Source of the DNA: Emcibacter sp.
GTDB taxonomy: Bacteria; Pseudomonadota; Alphaproteobacteria; Sphingomonadales; Emcibacteraceae
DNA length: 64,000 nt
NCBI RefSeq assembly: GCF_963675455.1
Contig: NZ_OY776217.1
Span: 558,001 to 622,000, forward strand
Direction: 5' to 3'
Shown here piece by piece: positions 17,819 to 25,009 of the stretch (position 1 is its first letter; every line of letters begins with the position of its first letter). The notes beneath the pieces were generated by a model that saw only the letters and a list, made by a program, of their open reading frames with translations, had not been told where the DNA came from and did no database searches. The translations under genes were made by a program, and so were the position numbers.

Positions 17819-18747
17819 CTTCCCTGACCAGAAAAGAGTTTCTCAAACTCACCGGCGCTGCCGGGCTGACCCTGGCCGGCGGCCTGACCACACCAGCAGT
17901 TGCCGGAACATTTATCACGAAAATGCTTAAAAAACCGATCCCGGTCAGTGGAGAGCTTCTGCCGGTTGTCGGCTTTGGCACCTCCCAGGTCTTTAATGTG
18001 GGCCGAAGCGAGGAAGAGCGTGCCCCGTTGCTGGAGACCCTGAAAGTTCTGTATGAGGCCGGCGGGTCCATGATTGATACCGCGCCCATGTACGGGCCGG
18101 CCGAAGCTGTCGTCGGTGATCTGGTCGCCCGGCTCAATACCCGCAATAAAAGCTTTATCGCCACCAAGGTCCTGCAAAACGGCAAGCAGGAGGGCATTGA
18201 TCAGATGGAAGCCTCCTTCCGCAAATTGAAAACCAGCCAGGTTGACCTGATGCAGGTGCATAACCTGGTCGACTGGGAAATCCAGCTTGAGACCCTGCGG
18301 GAAATGAAAGAAAAGAAGAAGATCCGCTATATCGGCATCACCCATTATACCGACAGCGGCACCGAAGAGCTGATCAAAATCATGAAAAAGGAACAGCTTG
18401 ATTTTGTCCAGTGCCAGTATGCCATGAATGCCCGACTGGTGGAGGAGGAGCTTCTGCCGCTGGCGATGGAAAGAAAGATCGCCGTCATTGTCAATCGCCC
18501 CTTCGGGCGCGGCGCCCTGTTCCGGCAGGTGAAGGGCAAAAGCCTTCCGGACTGGGCCGGCGAAATGGACATTACCAGCTGGGCCCAGTACTTCCTCAAA
18601 TATCTTCTGGGTCATCCGGCAGTGAATTGTGTCATTCCCGGCACCGGCCGCCCGGACTATGCCCGCGACAATGTGATGGCCGGCATGAGCCCGCTGCCGG
18701 ATGAAAAACAGAGGAAAAGGATGCTGGAGTATCTGCAGACCCTTTAA
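17815..18747 (+). CDS. Aldo/keto reductase, exported type
   Basis: 310 residues. The N-terminus (LTRKEFLKL followed by a hydrophobic stretch ending AVA) looks like a Tat-type signal with Arg-Lys in place of the twin arginines. The AKR tetrad is readable: Asp and Tyr in MIDTAPMYG, Lys in IATKVL, His in QVHN. The nicotinamide-cofactor end is present (VIPGTGRPDYARDN). It would reduce a carbonyl compound, substrate unknown. It is coupled to the carrier upstream. An IS1595-family element has inserted exactly at its end: the TAA stop lies inside the 8-bp target duplication, so the protein is intact. Confidence 0.85.
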   Translation: MTSLTRKEFLKLTGAAGLTLAGGLTTPAVAGTFITKMLKKPIPVSGELLPVVGFGTSQVFNVGRSEEERAPLLETLKVLYEAGGSMIDTAPMYGPAEAVVGDLVARLNTRNKSFIATKVLQNGKQEGIDQMEASFRKLKTSQVDLMQVHNLVDWEIQLETLREMKEKKKIRYIGITHYTDSGTEELIKIMKKEQLDFVQCQYAMNARLVEEELLPLAMERKIAVIVNRPFGRGALFRQVKGKSLPDWAGEMDITSWAQYFLKYLLGHPAVNCVIPGTGRPDYARDNVMAGMSPLPDEKQRKRMLEYLQTL

Positions 18748-18750
18748 AAT
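18743..18750. repeat. Target-site duplication, left copy
   Basis: TTTAAAAT, identical to 21041-21048 on the other side of the element. It includes the stop codon of the aldo/keto reductase gene. Eight bases is the usual duplication length for the IS1595 family. Confidence 0.9.
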
Positions 18751-18774
18751 GGCGATTATATACTTGACAAAGCA
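18751..18774 (+). repeat. Left terminal inverted repeat of the IS1595-family element
   Basis: 24 bp beginning GGCGATTATATAC. Against the reverse complement of 21017-21040 it agrees at 21 of 24 positions, with the outer 12 bases identical. It contains the TTGACA box of the transposase promoter. Confidence 0.9.
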
Positions 18775-18792
18775 TACCGGGATTCATATATT
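18764..18792 (+). promoter_or_regulatory. Sigma-70-type promoter for the transposase
   Basis: TTGACA (18764-18769), a 17-base spacer, then TATATT (18787-18792): near-consensus at both boxes. The -35 box is inside the left inverted repeat. A start of transcription about 7 bases downstream would leave a leader of only about 14 bases, just covering the AAGGAG at 18799-18804. Confidence 0.65.
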
Positions 18793-18812
18793 TGAATCAA
18801 GGAGTTAATGCT

Positions 18813-19736
18813 ATGTGCGATATAACCGACCCGATTTTCACTAATGCCGACAAAGCCCGCGAACATTTAGAGTCTATTCGCTGGCCTGACGGCGCTGTTT
18901 GCCCCCATTGTAAAGCTGCCGATAACCGGAAGCTTGTTGGTAAATCACACCGACCGGGGCTTTATCAGTGTAATCATTGCCGCCAGCAATTCTCCGTTAC
19001 TGTAGGCACCGTGTTTGAGCGTTCAAAGGTTCCGCTTAACAAATGGCTTCTGGCTGTTCACCTCATGGCCGCTTCCAAGAAGGGTATGAGCGCACATCAG
19101 TTGCACCGTATGCTCGGCGTTACCTATAAAACCGCTTGGTTTATGGCTCACCGTATCCGTGAGGCCATGACCGAAGGCATGTTCACTCCTATGGGCGGTG
19201 ACGGCGACATCGTAGAAGTCGATGAAACCTTTATCGGCCACGACAAAACCAAAAAACCCAAAGGCGTCAAGAAAGGCCGTGGCTACCAGCACAAGTATAA
19301 AGTCCTGACACTGGTAGAACGTCAGGGCCGCGCTCGTTCCTTCCATGTAGACGAAGTGAACGCCAAAACAATCGTTCCGATCCTGCGCCAAGAGATTGAC
19401 CGCAAATCCCACATCATGACTGACGAAGCTGGCCAGTACAAACACCTCAAAGGTGATTTTGGCAATCATGACTTCGTGCGCCACGGTCAGGGCGAATATG
19501 GTCGTGGTCCGATCCATACCAACACCATTGAAGGTTATTTCAGCATCTTCAAGCGTGGCATGAAAGGCGTTTACCAACATTGCGCCAAACATCACCTGCA
19601 CCGTTATCTGGCAGAGTTTGATTTCCGCTACAATGGTCGTGACATTACCGATGTTGAACGTCGTGACGAAGCTCTGCGTTCAATCTCAGGTAAGCGCCTT
19701 ACATATCGGCGGATTAACGAAACCGCTTACGCATAG
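18813..19736 (+). CDS. IS1595-family (ISXO2-like) transposase
   Basis: 307 residues. An N-terminal zinc ribbon (CPHC ... CNHC, about 26-58) is followed by helices that bind DNA and the ISXO2-like catalytic domain. The DDNK-type active site is visible: Asp in VEVDETFIG, Asp in IMTDEAGQY, Asn in HTNTIEGYF and a Lys in the next helix (FKRGMKG). AAGGAG sits 8 bases before the ATG at 18813; the upstream in-frame TTG at 18792 overlaps the promoter -10 box and is rejected. No frameshift or premature stop. Confidence 0.93.
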   Translation: MCDITDPIFTNADKAREHLESIRWPDGAVCPHCKAADNRKLVGKSHRPGLYQCNHCRQQFSVTVGTVFERSKVPLNKWLLAVHLMAASKKGMSAHQLHRMLGVTYKTAWFMAHRIREAMTEGMFTPMGGDGDIVEVDETFIGHDKTKKPKGVKKGRGYQHKYKVLTLVERQGRARSFHVDEVNAKTIVPILRQEIDRKSHIMTDEAGQYKHLKGDFGNHDFVRHGQGEYGRGPIHTNTIEGYFSIFKRGMKGVYQHCAKHHLHRYLAEFDFRYNGRDITDVERRDEALRSISGKRLTYRRINETAYA

Positions 19737-19940
19737 ACAACTCTTGAGGTACCTACAACAAAGAGAGCGCGGGAGACGCAAAGACTCCTGACTCGACTCC
19801 TAGTATACCTTATGACAAACTTATCACGGCGGCCGTCGTCCTTTTTCTAACTCCGACGCATCCAGTCACCTTTGTGAACTTGGGGTGCATGATGCATCTC
19901 GGAGCGGTGAGCTGAAACTCATCATATAAGGAGAAGGACA

Positions 19941-20048
19941 ATGACCTGTAAAAAGGTTGTTCGTAAGGTCCGTAAGGGCAAAAAGCCCGGGCCTAAAACC
20001 GTCCCTGTGCGAAAGCACAAACGGTCCAAACCCGGGGGAAAATGCTAG
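19941..20048 (+). CDS. Small very basic ORF (35 residues), IS passenger candidate
   Basis: ATG at 19941 follows AAGGAGAAGG at 4-6 bases. The product has 15 Lys/Arg in 35 residues, no acidic residue, and one Cys near each end; motif GKKPGPKTVPVRKHKRSKP. It could be a nucleic-acid-binding peptide. However, the second half of the frame coincides with a strong RNA fold (19986-20036), so it may be only part of a structured RNA. No family recognised. Confidence 0.4.
   Translation: MTCKKVVRKVRKGKKPGPKTVPVRKHKRSKPGGKC
19986..20036 (+). other. Strongly foldable segment with GNRA tetraloop inside the IS element
   Basis: Three nested pairings are visible: CCCGGG with CCCGGG at the outside, ACCGT (19998-20002) with ACGGT (20021-20025), and TGTGC-GAAA-GCACA (20006-20019) closing on a GAAA tetraloop. 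There is no following T run, so a plain terminator is unlikely. The rest of 19737-19940 has no clear gene; it holds a triple GACTC repeat (19783-19799) and a small TGCAT-ATGCA hairpin. Confidence 0.45.
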
Positions 20049-20056
20049 TTTACTAG

Positions 20057-20191
20057 TTAACCCTTATTAACTTGGCGACGGTCGTCACTCTTTTTGTTTT
20101 TACTATCTTCTGGTTTATGAGGCTTCGGCGGAGTTTCCAGCATCCGCTTTAATACCTCATCTCGTTTTTTATCGTCTTCGGAATTTATCAT
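20057..20191 (-). CDS. Small hydrophilic ORF (44 residues), IS passenger candidate
   Basis: Read from the ATG at 20191, in a frame open from 20257. The peptide is highly charged (SEDDKKRDEVLKRMLETPPK then KPEDSKNKKSDDRR). The composition, with a short helix followed by TPPKPHKP and a Lys/Asp-rich tail, looks like a genuine small protein rather than random. AGGTGA lies just upstream. Its start codon overlaps the start codon of the divergent 266-residue ORF (shared CATG). Function unknown. Confidence 0.4.
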   Translation of the reverse strand: MINSEDDKKRDEVLKRMLETPPKPHKPEDSKNKKSDDRRQVNKG

Positions 20192-20990
20192 GTCACCTAA
20201 TAAACCATTATATGCATCACAAGAAAAGATCAAAAGAGCTAGTTCCAAGCTTGACAATATTAAATCGATGATCTTCGACTACCTGCAAACCAACCCCTAT
20301 AACGTCGTTATTAAGAGAGAAGGTGCATTTACCTATATAATTGCACGCCTCGAAAAAGATATCCCTATCGATATCGGGCATGAAATTACCGAAACCGTCG
20401 TTCATCTTAGGTCCGCCCTTGATAAAATGACAATTTCCCTCGTTAAAAGCAACGGGCGCGGCGCGTCTGGCATAGGGTTCCCCTTTGGTGGCCTCAATAA
20501 CGATAACGGGAAGCCTGAGCCATTCCCAAGTGGGAGGATGACCAGGAAAGGCGGCATTAAAGAGAAACTTACCGCCGACCAATGGAGCCTCATCGAAGCC
20601 CAACGACCATACCCCGGAGGAAACGATATCCTTTGGTCCGTGAACCAAATCGCCAACCAAGACAAGCATGGGGAAAACCTCGTTACTCCCAGCCCCAATT
20701 TGGCAAACAGTTTTTCGTTTGGAAGTGCTTCTCCCGGATGGAGTATTGGAGGGACTACCATTATTGGCCCCTCCAATTGTGACCATCTCCTGAGCGATAA
20801 GGAACGGGAAAAAGTTCTTCTTGCCTTTGACGGTACAGGCTTCAACGAGCGCATAGATCACACAATAGCCACCAATATAGTTTTCAATGACCTTGCCCCA
20901 GTCTCTGGAAAAGACGTCATTGCCACGATTGATGCGCAAATTAGAGAGGTGAATAGCATTGTTGATCTTTTCAGAAGAACATTTTTCTAG
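20190..20990 (+). CDS. Uncharacterised protein carried by the IS1595-family element
   Basis: 266 residues, soluble, no signal peptide or membrane segment. The region about 60-95 (IGHEITETVVHLRSALDKM) and the later WSVNQIANQDKH resemble a widespread group of unstudied bacterial proteins with an N-L-R-S-A-L-D-H-type helix, a Pro-Phe block (FPFGG) and a D-K-H motif; no function is known to me. It ends about 30 bases before the right inverted repeat, so it belongs to the element. There is no good ribosome-binding site for the ATG at 20190. Base composition is more A/T-rich than the flanking chromosome. Confidence 0.6.
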   Translation: MSPNKPLYASQEKIKRASSKLDNIKSMIFDYLQTNPYNVVIKREGAFTYIIARLEKDIPIDIGHEITETVVHLRSALDKMTISLVKSNGRGASGIGFPFGGLNNDNGKPEPFPSGRMTRKGGIKEKLTADQWSLIEAQRPYPGGNDILWSVNQIANQDKHGENLVTPSPNLANSFSFGSASPGWSIGGTTIIGPSNCDHLLSDKEREKVLLAFDGTGFNERIDHTIATNIVFNDLAPVSGKDVIATIDAQIREVNSIVDLFRRTFF

Positions 20991-21016
20991 TTCCTGAACA
21001 GCCTTCATAGAGTCGT

Positions 21017-21040
21017 TGCTTTCTTATGTATATAATCGCC
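21017..21040 (-). repeat. Right terminal inverted repeat of the IS1595-family element
   Basis: Reverse complement begins GGCGATTATATAC like the left end; three mismatches in 24 positions, all in the inner half. Confidence 0.9.
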
Positions 21041-21048
21041 TTTAAAAT
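21041..21048. repeat. Target-site duplication, right copy
   Basis: TTTAAAAT, identical to 18743-18750. Confidence 0.9.
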
Positions 21049-21128
21049 GCGGTTTCAGTGCATATTTCTATAAACAATCGTCAATTCTATGATACATCTG
21101 TTCATATATTATGCACAAAGAGGGAATC

Positions 21129-21569
21129 ATGAAACTCCAGGACAATGAAAAGAAGCTCCTGTCCCTGCTGAAAATCAACAGCAGGCTGAGCGCAGCAGAG
21201 CTGGGCCGGAAACTCGGACTGGCCCGCTCCACCATCCATATGATGCTGCAGAAGCTGGAAGAAAAAGTCATCGACTGCTATACTATCACCCTGAAACCTG
21301 AAGCACAGGGCGGCACCATCCGCAGCTATGTAATGGTCACCCGGGATCCCAAGAAAACCCAGGAAGTCGAGAAGGCTCTGGAACAGATTCCGGAGGTCGC
21401 CTGCCTCAGCACCGTTGCCGGAAACTATGATTTTATCGCCCTCGTTCATACGGACAGCCATCCCCACCTGGACGAGATCCTGACCAGGATCGCCATGATG
21501 CCGGGAATCATAAAAACCGAGACGCATATCGTCCTGTCGGCCAAATTTGACCGACGGGCCGAACTGTAA
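21129..21569 (+). CDS. Lrp/AsnC-family transcriptional regulator
   Basis: 146 residues from the ATG at 21129 (AGAGGG upstream; an ATG at 21111 is also possible). A winged helix-turn-helix occupies about 1-55 (LLSLLKINSRLSAAELGRKL, recognition helix around ARSTIHMMLQKLE), and the RAM ligand-binding domain follows (IRSYVMVTRD ... STVAGNYDFIALVH). Such proteins sense amino acids. It precedes a ThDP enzyme and an aldehyde dehydrogenase on the same strand and probably controls them. The upstream edge of its promoter region is only 80 bases from the IS element. Confidence 0.88.
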   Translation: MKLQDNEKKLLSLLKINSRLSAAELGRKLGLARSTIHMMLQKLEEKVIDCYTITLKPEAQGGTIRSYVMVTRDPKKTQEVEKALEQIPEVACLSTVAGNYDFIALVHTDSHPHLDEILTRIAMMPGIIKTETHIVLSAKFDRRAEL

Positions 21570-21639
21570 AAAAAGTTTCCGATTCTGTTGAATTACGTCA
21601 AATTTGTCTATATATTCTCGAAATTGTTTGTTATCAGTT

Positions 21640-21649
21640 GACAATTGTC
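21640..21649. promoter_or_regulatory. Palindrome upstream of the ThDP enzyme gene (candidate Lrp-type site)
   Basis: GACAATTGTC is a perfect 10-bp palindrome in an AT-rich stretch (21570-21705), overlapping a TTGACA box at 21638. It is a plausible target of the neighbouring Lrp-type regulator, but no consensus is known for that protein. Confidence 0.3.
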
Positions 21650-21705
21650 CATTTTTATTAAAAAAGCTGAATAATTTCCAATCAGGATAAATGAGGCATT
21701 CCGGC

Positions 21706-23385
21706 ATGAAAAAAAATACCCAGGCTGCGCAATCCCTTGTGGAATGTCTGGTCGCCAACGGCACCGACACCGCCTTCTGTGTTCCCGGCGAAAGTTATCT
21801 GGCCGTTCTTGACGCTCTTTGTGATGTGCGCGACAGCATCAAGCTGATTACCTGTCGCCAGGAAGGCGGCACCGCCACCATGGCCGAGGCCTACGGCAAA
21901 CTGACCGGACGCCCCGGCGTCTGCTTTGTCACCCGCGGTCCCGGCGCCACCAATGCCAGCATCGGCGTGCATACTGCCTTTCAGGATTCCTCGCCGATGA
22001 TCATGTTCATCGGCCAGGTGGCCCGGGACCAGTTTGACCGGGAAGCCTTCCAGGAAGTGGATTACCGGCAGATGTTCGGCCCCCTGTGTAAATGGGTGGC
22101 GGAAATCCGCGATGCGGACCGGATCCCGGAATATATCAACCGCGCCTATCATGTGGCCGTGTCCGGCCGGCCCGGCCCTGTAGTTCTGGCCCTGCCCGAG
22201 GACATGCTGGTCGAGGCCCTGCCGGCAAACCATGTCACCCCGCTTCCGGCCACACCGCCGAAAGCCGCCCCTGACCAGACCACCCTGAACAAACTTGCCG
22301 AAGAACTGGCAAACGCCGAACACCCGGTGATGATCCTCGGTGGTCACGGCTGGACCAGAGAGGCGGTAGAAGACATCCAGCAGTTTGCTGAAAAACAGAA
22401 CCTGCCGACCGGCTGCGCTTTCCGTTTCCAGGACCTGTTTGATAATAACCACCCCAATTATATGGGCGATGTGGGAATCGGTATTAACCCCAAACTGTTC
22501 AAACGCATCCAGGGCGCCGACCTGATCCTCAATGTGGGCTCCCGACTCGGCGAAATGACCAGCAGCGGTTACAGCCTTCTGGACATTCCCTTCCCGAAAC
22601 AGAAGCTGGTTATGGTTCATACTGGTGCGGAAGAGACCGGCCATGTCTACCGGGCGCACTTAAGCTTTACCTGTTCGCTGCCGGAAATGGCAAAGGCCCT
22701 GAACAAATTGCCAGCCGAAAATACCAACCAGCGCGCCGACCTTGTAGCCAGCGCCCGGGCAGATTATGAAAGCTGGAACAATCCGCTAGGTGACCTCAAA
22801 GGCAGCAAAACCGGCGACGTTCATCTGGGTGAAATTTACAGCTATCTCAACAAAGCCATGCCGAAAGATGCCATCCTCACCAATGGCGCTGGAAACTATG
22901 CCATCTGGCTGCATCGCTTTTTCCGCTATTCCACTTTCCGGAGTCAACTTGCCCCCACAAGCGGCGCCATGGGATATGCCCTGCCGGCGGCCCTTGCGGC
23001 CAAGATAACTGCACCTGACAGACCCGTGGTCTGCTTTACCGGTGACGGGGATTTCATGATGACCTGCCAGGAACTGGCCACGGCCGCCCATCATAATGTT
23101 CCTGTCACCATTCTGCTGTTTAATAACGGCATGTATGGTACCATAAGGATGCATCAGGAAAGAACCTACCCGGACAGGGTGCAGGCAACGGCCCTGACCA
23201 ACCCGGATTTCGCCGCTCTTGCCAAAGCCTATGGCCTGAACGGTGTGAAAGTAAGTAAAACGGAGGAGTTTGCCCCGGCCTTTGAAGCGGCCCTGGCGGC
23301 GGACAAAACCACATTGATCGAAATCATTATCGATCCACAGGCCCTGACACCGGGCGCCACACTGGACGATATTAGAAACAGATAA
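21706..23385 (+). CDS. Thiamine-diphosphate-dependent enzyme, acetolactate-synthase-like
   Basis: 559 residues in the three-domain order of the acetolactate synthase/pyruvate decarboxylase superfamily. The N-terminal catalytic Glu is in ITCRQEGGTATMAEAYG (about 52), and the ThDP/Mg motif is GDGDFMM followed about 27 residues later by NNGMYG (about 445-480). No small regulatory subunit gene is nearby and the neighbours are catabolic, so true branched-chain synthesis is unlikely; a 2-oxoacid decarboxylase or lyase role with the downstream aldehyde dehydrogenase fits better. The start at 21706 has GAGG 9 bases upstream; an ATG at 21691 is possible. Confidence 0.82.
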   Translation: MKKNTQAAQSLVECLVANGTDTAFCVPGESYLAVLDALCDVRDSIKLITCRQEGGTATMAEAYGKLTGRPGVCFVTRGPGATNASIGVHTAFQDSSPMIMFIGQVARDQFDREAFQEVDYRQMFGPLCKWVAEIRDADRIPEYINRAYHVAVSGRPGPVVLALPEDMLVEALPANHVTPLPATPPKAAPDQTTLNKLAEELANAEHPVMILGGHGWTREAVEDIQQFAEKQNLPTGCAFRFQDLFDNNHPNYMGDVGIGINPKLFKRIQGADLILNVGSRLGEMTSSGYSLLDIPFPKQKLVMVHTGAEETGHVYRAHLSFTCSLPEMAKALNKLPAENTNQRADLVASARADYESWNNPLGDLKGSKTGDVHLGEIYSYLNKAMPKDAILTNGAGNYAIWLHRFFRYSTFRSQLAPTSGAMGYALPAALAAKITAPDRPVVCFTGDGDFMMTCQELATAAHHNVPVTILLFNNGMYGTIRMHQERTYPDRVQATALTNPDFAALAKAYGLNGVKVSKTEEFAPAFEAALAADKTTLIEIIIDPQALTPGATLDDIRNR

Positions 23386-23401
23386 TCACGAGGGATATAA
23401 A

Positions 23402-24910
23402 ATGAACAAGCAAGAAATTTTCAAAAGCCTGGATCTGACAGACGCCGACCTCACGGGCGGATCACTTTATGTGAACAGTCCCGGCGACGGCAGCCTGATC
23501 GGTCATATCCATGTGGACAGCGTGGAAGACGCAGACCGCAAGATCCATGACAGTGCCCGGGCTTTCAAGGAATGGCGTACCGTTCCGGCTCCGAAACGGG
23601 GTGAACTGATCCGTATTTTCGGCAATATCCTGCGCGAAAAGAAAGAGGCGCTGGGCGCCCTTGTCACCCTCGAATGCGGCAAGATCTATCAGGAAGGCCT
23701 TGGCGAAGTTCAGGAGATGATCGATATCTGTGATTTTGCCGTCGGCCTCAGCCGTCAGCTTTACGGCCTGACCATTGCGTCCGAACGTCCCGGTCACAAG
23801 ATGCGCGAATACTGGCAGCCGCTTGGTCCTGTCGGCATCATCAGCGCCTTTAACTTCCCGGTTGCCGTCTGGGCATGGAATACGGCCCTTGCCGTGGTCT
23901 GCGGCAACAGCGTGATCTGGAAACCGTCGGAAAAAACCCCGGTCACCGCCATTGCCTGTCAGAAACTGTTCGAACGCGCCATTGCTGAATTCGGCGAGGC
24001 ACCGGAAGGCCTGAGCCAGTTGATCATCGGCGAACGCAATATCGGCGAAGAACTGGTCAACGACCGCCGGGTTCCGCTGATCAGCGCCACCGGCAGCACC
24101 CGCATGGGTCAGGCCGTGGGCCAGAAAGTGGCCGCCCGTTTCGGCAAGAGCATTCTGGAACTTGGCGGTAACAACGCCATCATCGTCACCCCCAACGCGG
24201 ACCTTGACCTGGCCTTCCAGGGTATATTGTTCGGTGCCGTCGGCACCTGCGGCCAGCGCTGCACCTCTACCCGTCGCCTGTTCGTGCATAATGACGTCTA
24301 TGACGCCCTGGTGCCGCGCCTGAAGAAAGCCTATAGCGGCCTTCCCCTCGGCGATCCGCTGGATGAGAAAACCCTGGTCGGTCCGCTGATTGACGAAGAT
24401 TCCTTTGACAATATGCAGAAAGCGCTGGAAAAGGCCGCGGATGAGGGCGGAGAAATTTTCGGTGGCGGCCGGGCCATGCAGAACCTTTATCCCGATGCCT
24501 ATTATGTGCATCCGGCCATTGTGGAAATGCCGGAAAGCGTCGACAATGTGCGCGAGGAAACCTTCGCCCCGATTCTCTATATTTTCAAATATACCGATCT
24601 GGAAGAGGCCATCGCCCGGCAGAATGACGTACCCCAGGGCCTGAGCTCCGCCATCTTCACTCGCGATGTGCTGGAAGCGGAACTGTTCACATCCGAGGCC
24701 GGCAGCGACTGCGGCATCGCCAATGTCAATATCGGCACCAGCGGCGCGGAAATCGGCGGCGCCTTCGGCGGCGAAAAGGAAACCGGCGGCGGCCGCGAAA
24801 GCGGCTCCGACGCCTGGAAAGGCTATATGCGCCGCATGACCAGCACGCTCAACTATTCCAAAGAGCTGCCGCTGGCCCAGGGCATCAAGTTCGGTTCTGA
24901 CGACGACTAG
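23402..24910 (+). CDS. Aldehyde dehydrogenase, ALDH7 type (aminoadipate-semialdehyde/piperideine-6-carboxylate dehydrogenase-like)
   Basis: 502 residues. The family is shown by the catalytic Glu in LELGGNNAI and the active-site Cys in GTCGQRCTSTRR, the form typical of ALDH7 (antiquitin/AmaB) rather than other aldehyde dehydrogenases, and by the FGGEKETGGGRESGSDAWK tail. ALDH7 oxidises aminoadipate semialdehyde in lysine breakdown, using NAD. Only 16 bases separate it from the ThDP enzyme, so they form an operon under the Lrp-type regulator; amino-acid catabolism is a reasonable inference. A hairpin terminator follows. Confidence 0.88.
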   Translation: MNKQEIFKSLDLTDADLTGGSLYVNSPGDGSLIGHIHVDSVEDADRKIHDSARAFKEWRTVPAPKRGELIRIFGNILREKKEALGALVTLECGKIYQEGLGEVQEMIDICDFAVGLSRQLYGLTIASERPGHKMREYWQPLGPVGIISAFNFPVAVWAWNTALAVVCGNSVIWKPSEKTPVTAIACQKLFERAIAEFGEAPEGLSQLIIGERNIGEELVNDRRVPLISATGSTRMGQAVGQKVAARFGKSILELGGNNAIIVTPNADLDLAFQGILFGAVGTCGQRCTSTRRLFVHNDVYDALVPRLKKAYSGLPLGDPLDEKTLVGPLIDEDSFDNMQKALEKAADEGGEIFGGGRAMQNLYPDAYYVHPAIVEMPESVDNVREETFAPILYIFKYTDLEEAIARQNDVPQGLSSAIFTRDVLEAELFTSEAGSDCGIANVNIGTSGAEIGGAFGGEKETGGGRESGSDAWKGYMRRMTSTLNYSKELPLAQGIKFGSDDD

Positions 24911-24933
24911 TCAACGCACAATTTAATGACTTC

Positions 24934-24970
24934 AGGGACGGGCTGCAAAACGCAGTCCGTCCCTTACTTT
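24934..24970 (+). terminator. Terminator after the aldehyde dehydrogenase gene
   Basis: A 13-bp stem (24934-24946 with 24952-24964, one G-T pair) around an AAAAC loop, followed by TACTTTTCT. It ends the Lrp-associated operon and marks the next gene's start as downstream of it. Confidence 0.7.
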
Positions 24971-25009
24971 TCTGGTGACGTTGATGCCCGCTTGCCCTAT
25001 CCTGTTCCC

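Larger units (their letters stand above)
18751..21040 (+). mobile_element. IS1595-family element with passenger ORFs (2,290 bp)
   Basis: Complete by all visible criteria: near-perfect terminal inverted repeats starting GGCGATTATATA and matching in 21 of 24 positions, an identical 8-bp duplication TTTAAAAT on each side, and an intact transposase. It is about twice the length needed for a transposase alone; the remaining 1.3 kb holds a 35-codon basic ORF within a foldable segment, a short minus-strand ORF and a 266-residue ORF of unknown function. Passenger-carrying members are known in this family. The transposase frame is uninterrupted, so it may be active or recently inserted. Confidence 0.9.

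Noticed and set aside
19880..19925. Hammerhead-ribozyme-like arrangement (CTGAAAC near a GATG) inside the IS element
   Set aside because: The required CUGANGA core is missing and the stems do not fit; only small hairpins remain.
20192..20257. N-terminal extension of the 44-residue minus-strand ORF
   Set aside because: The extension has a different composition and would overlap the divergent gene more deeply; the internal ATG at 20191 fits better.
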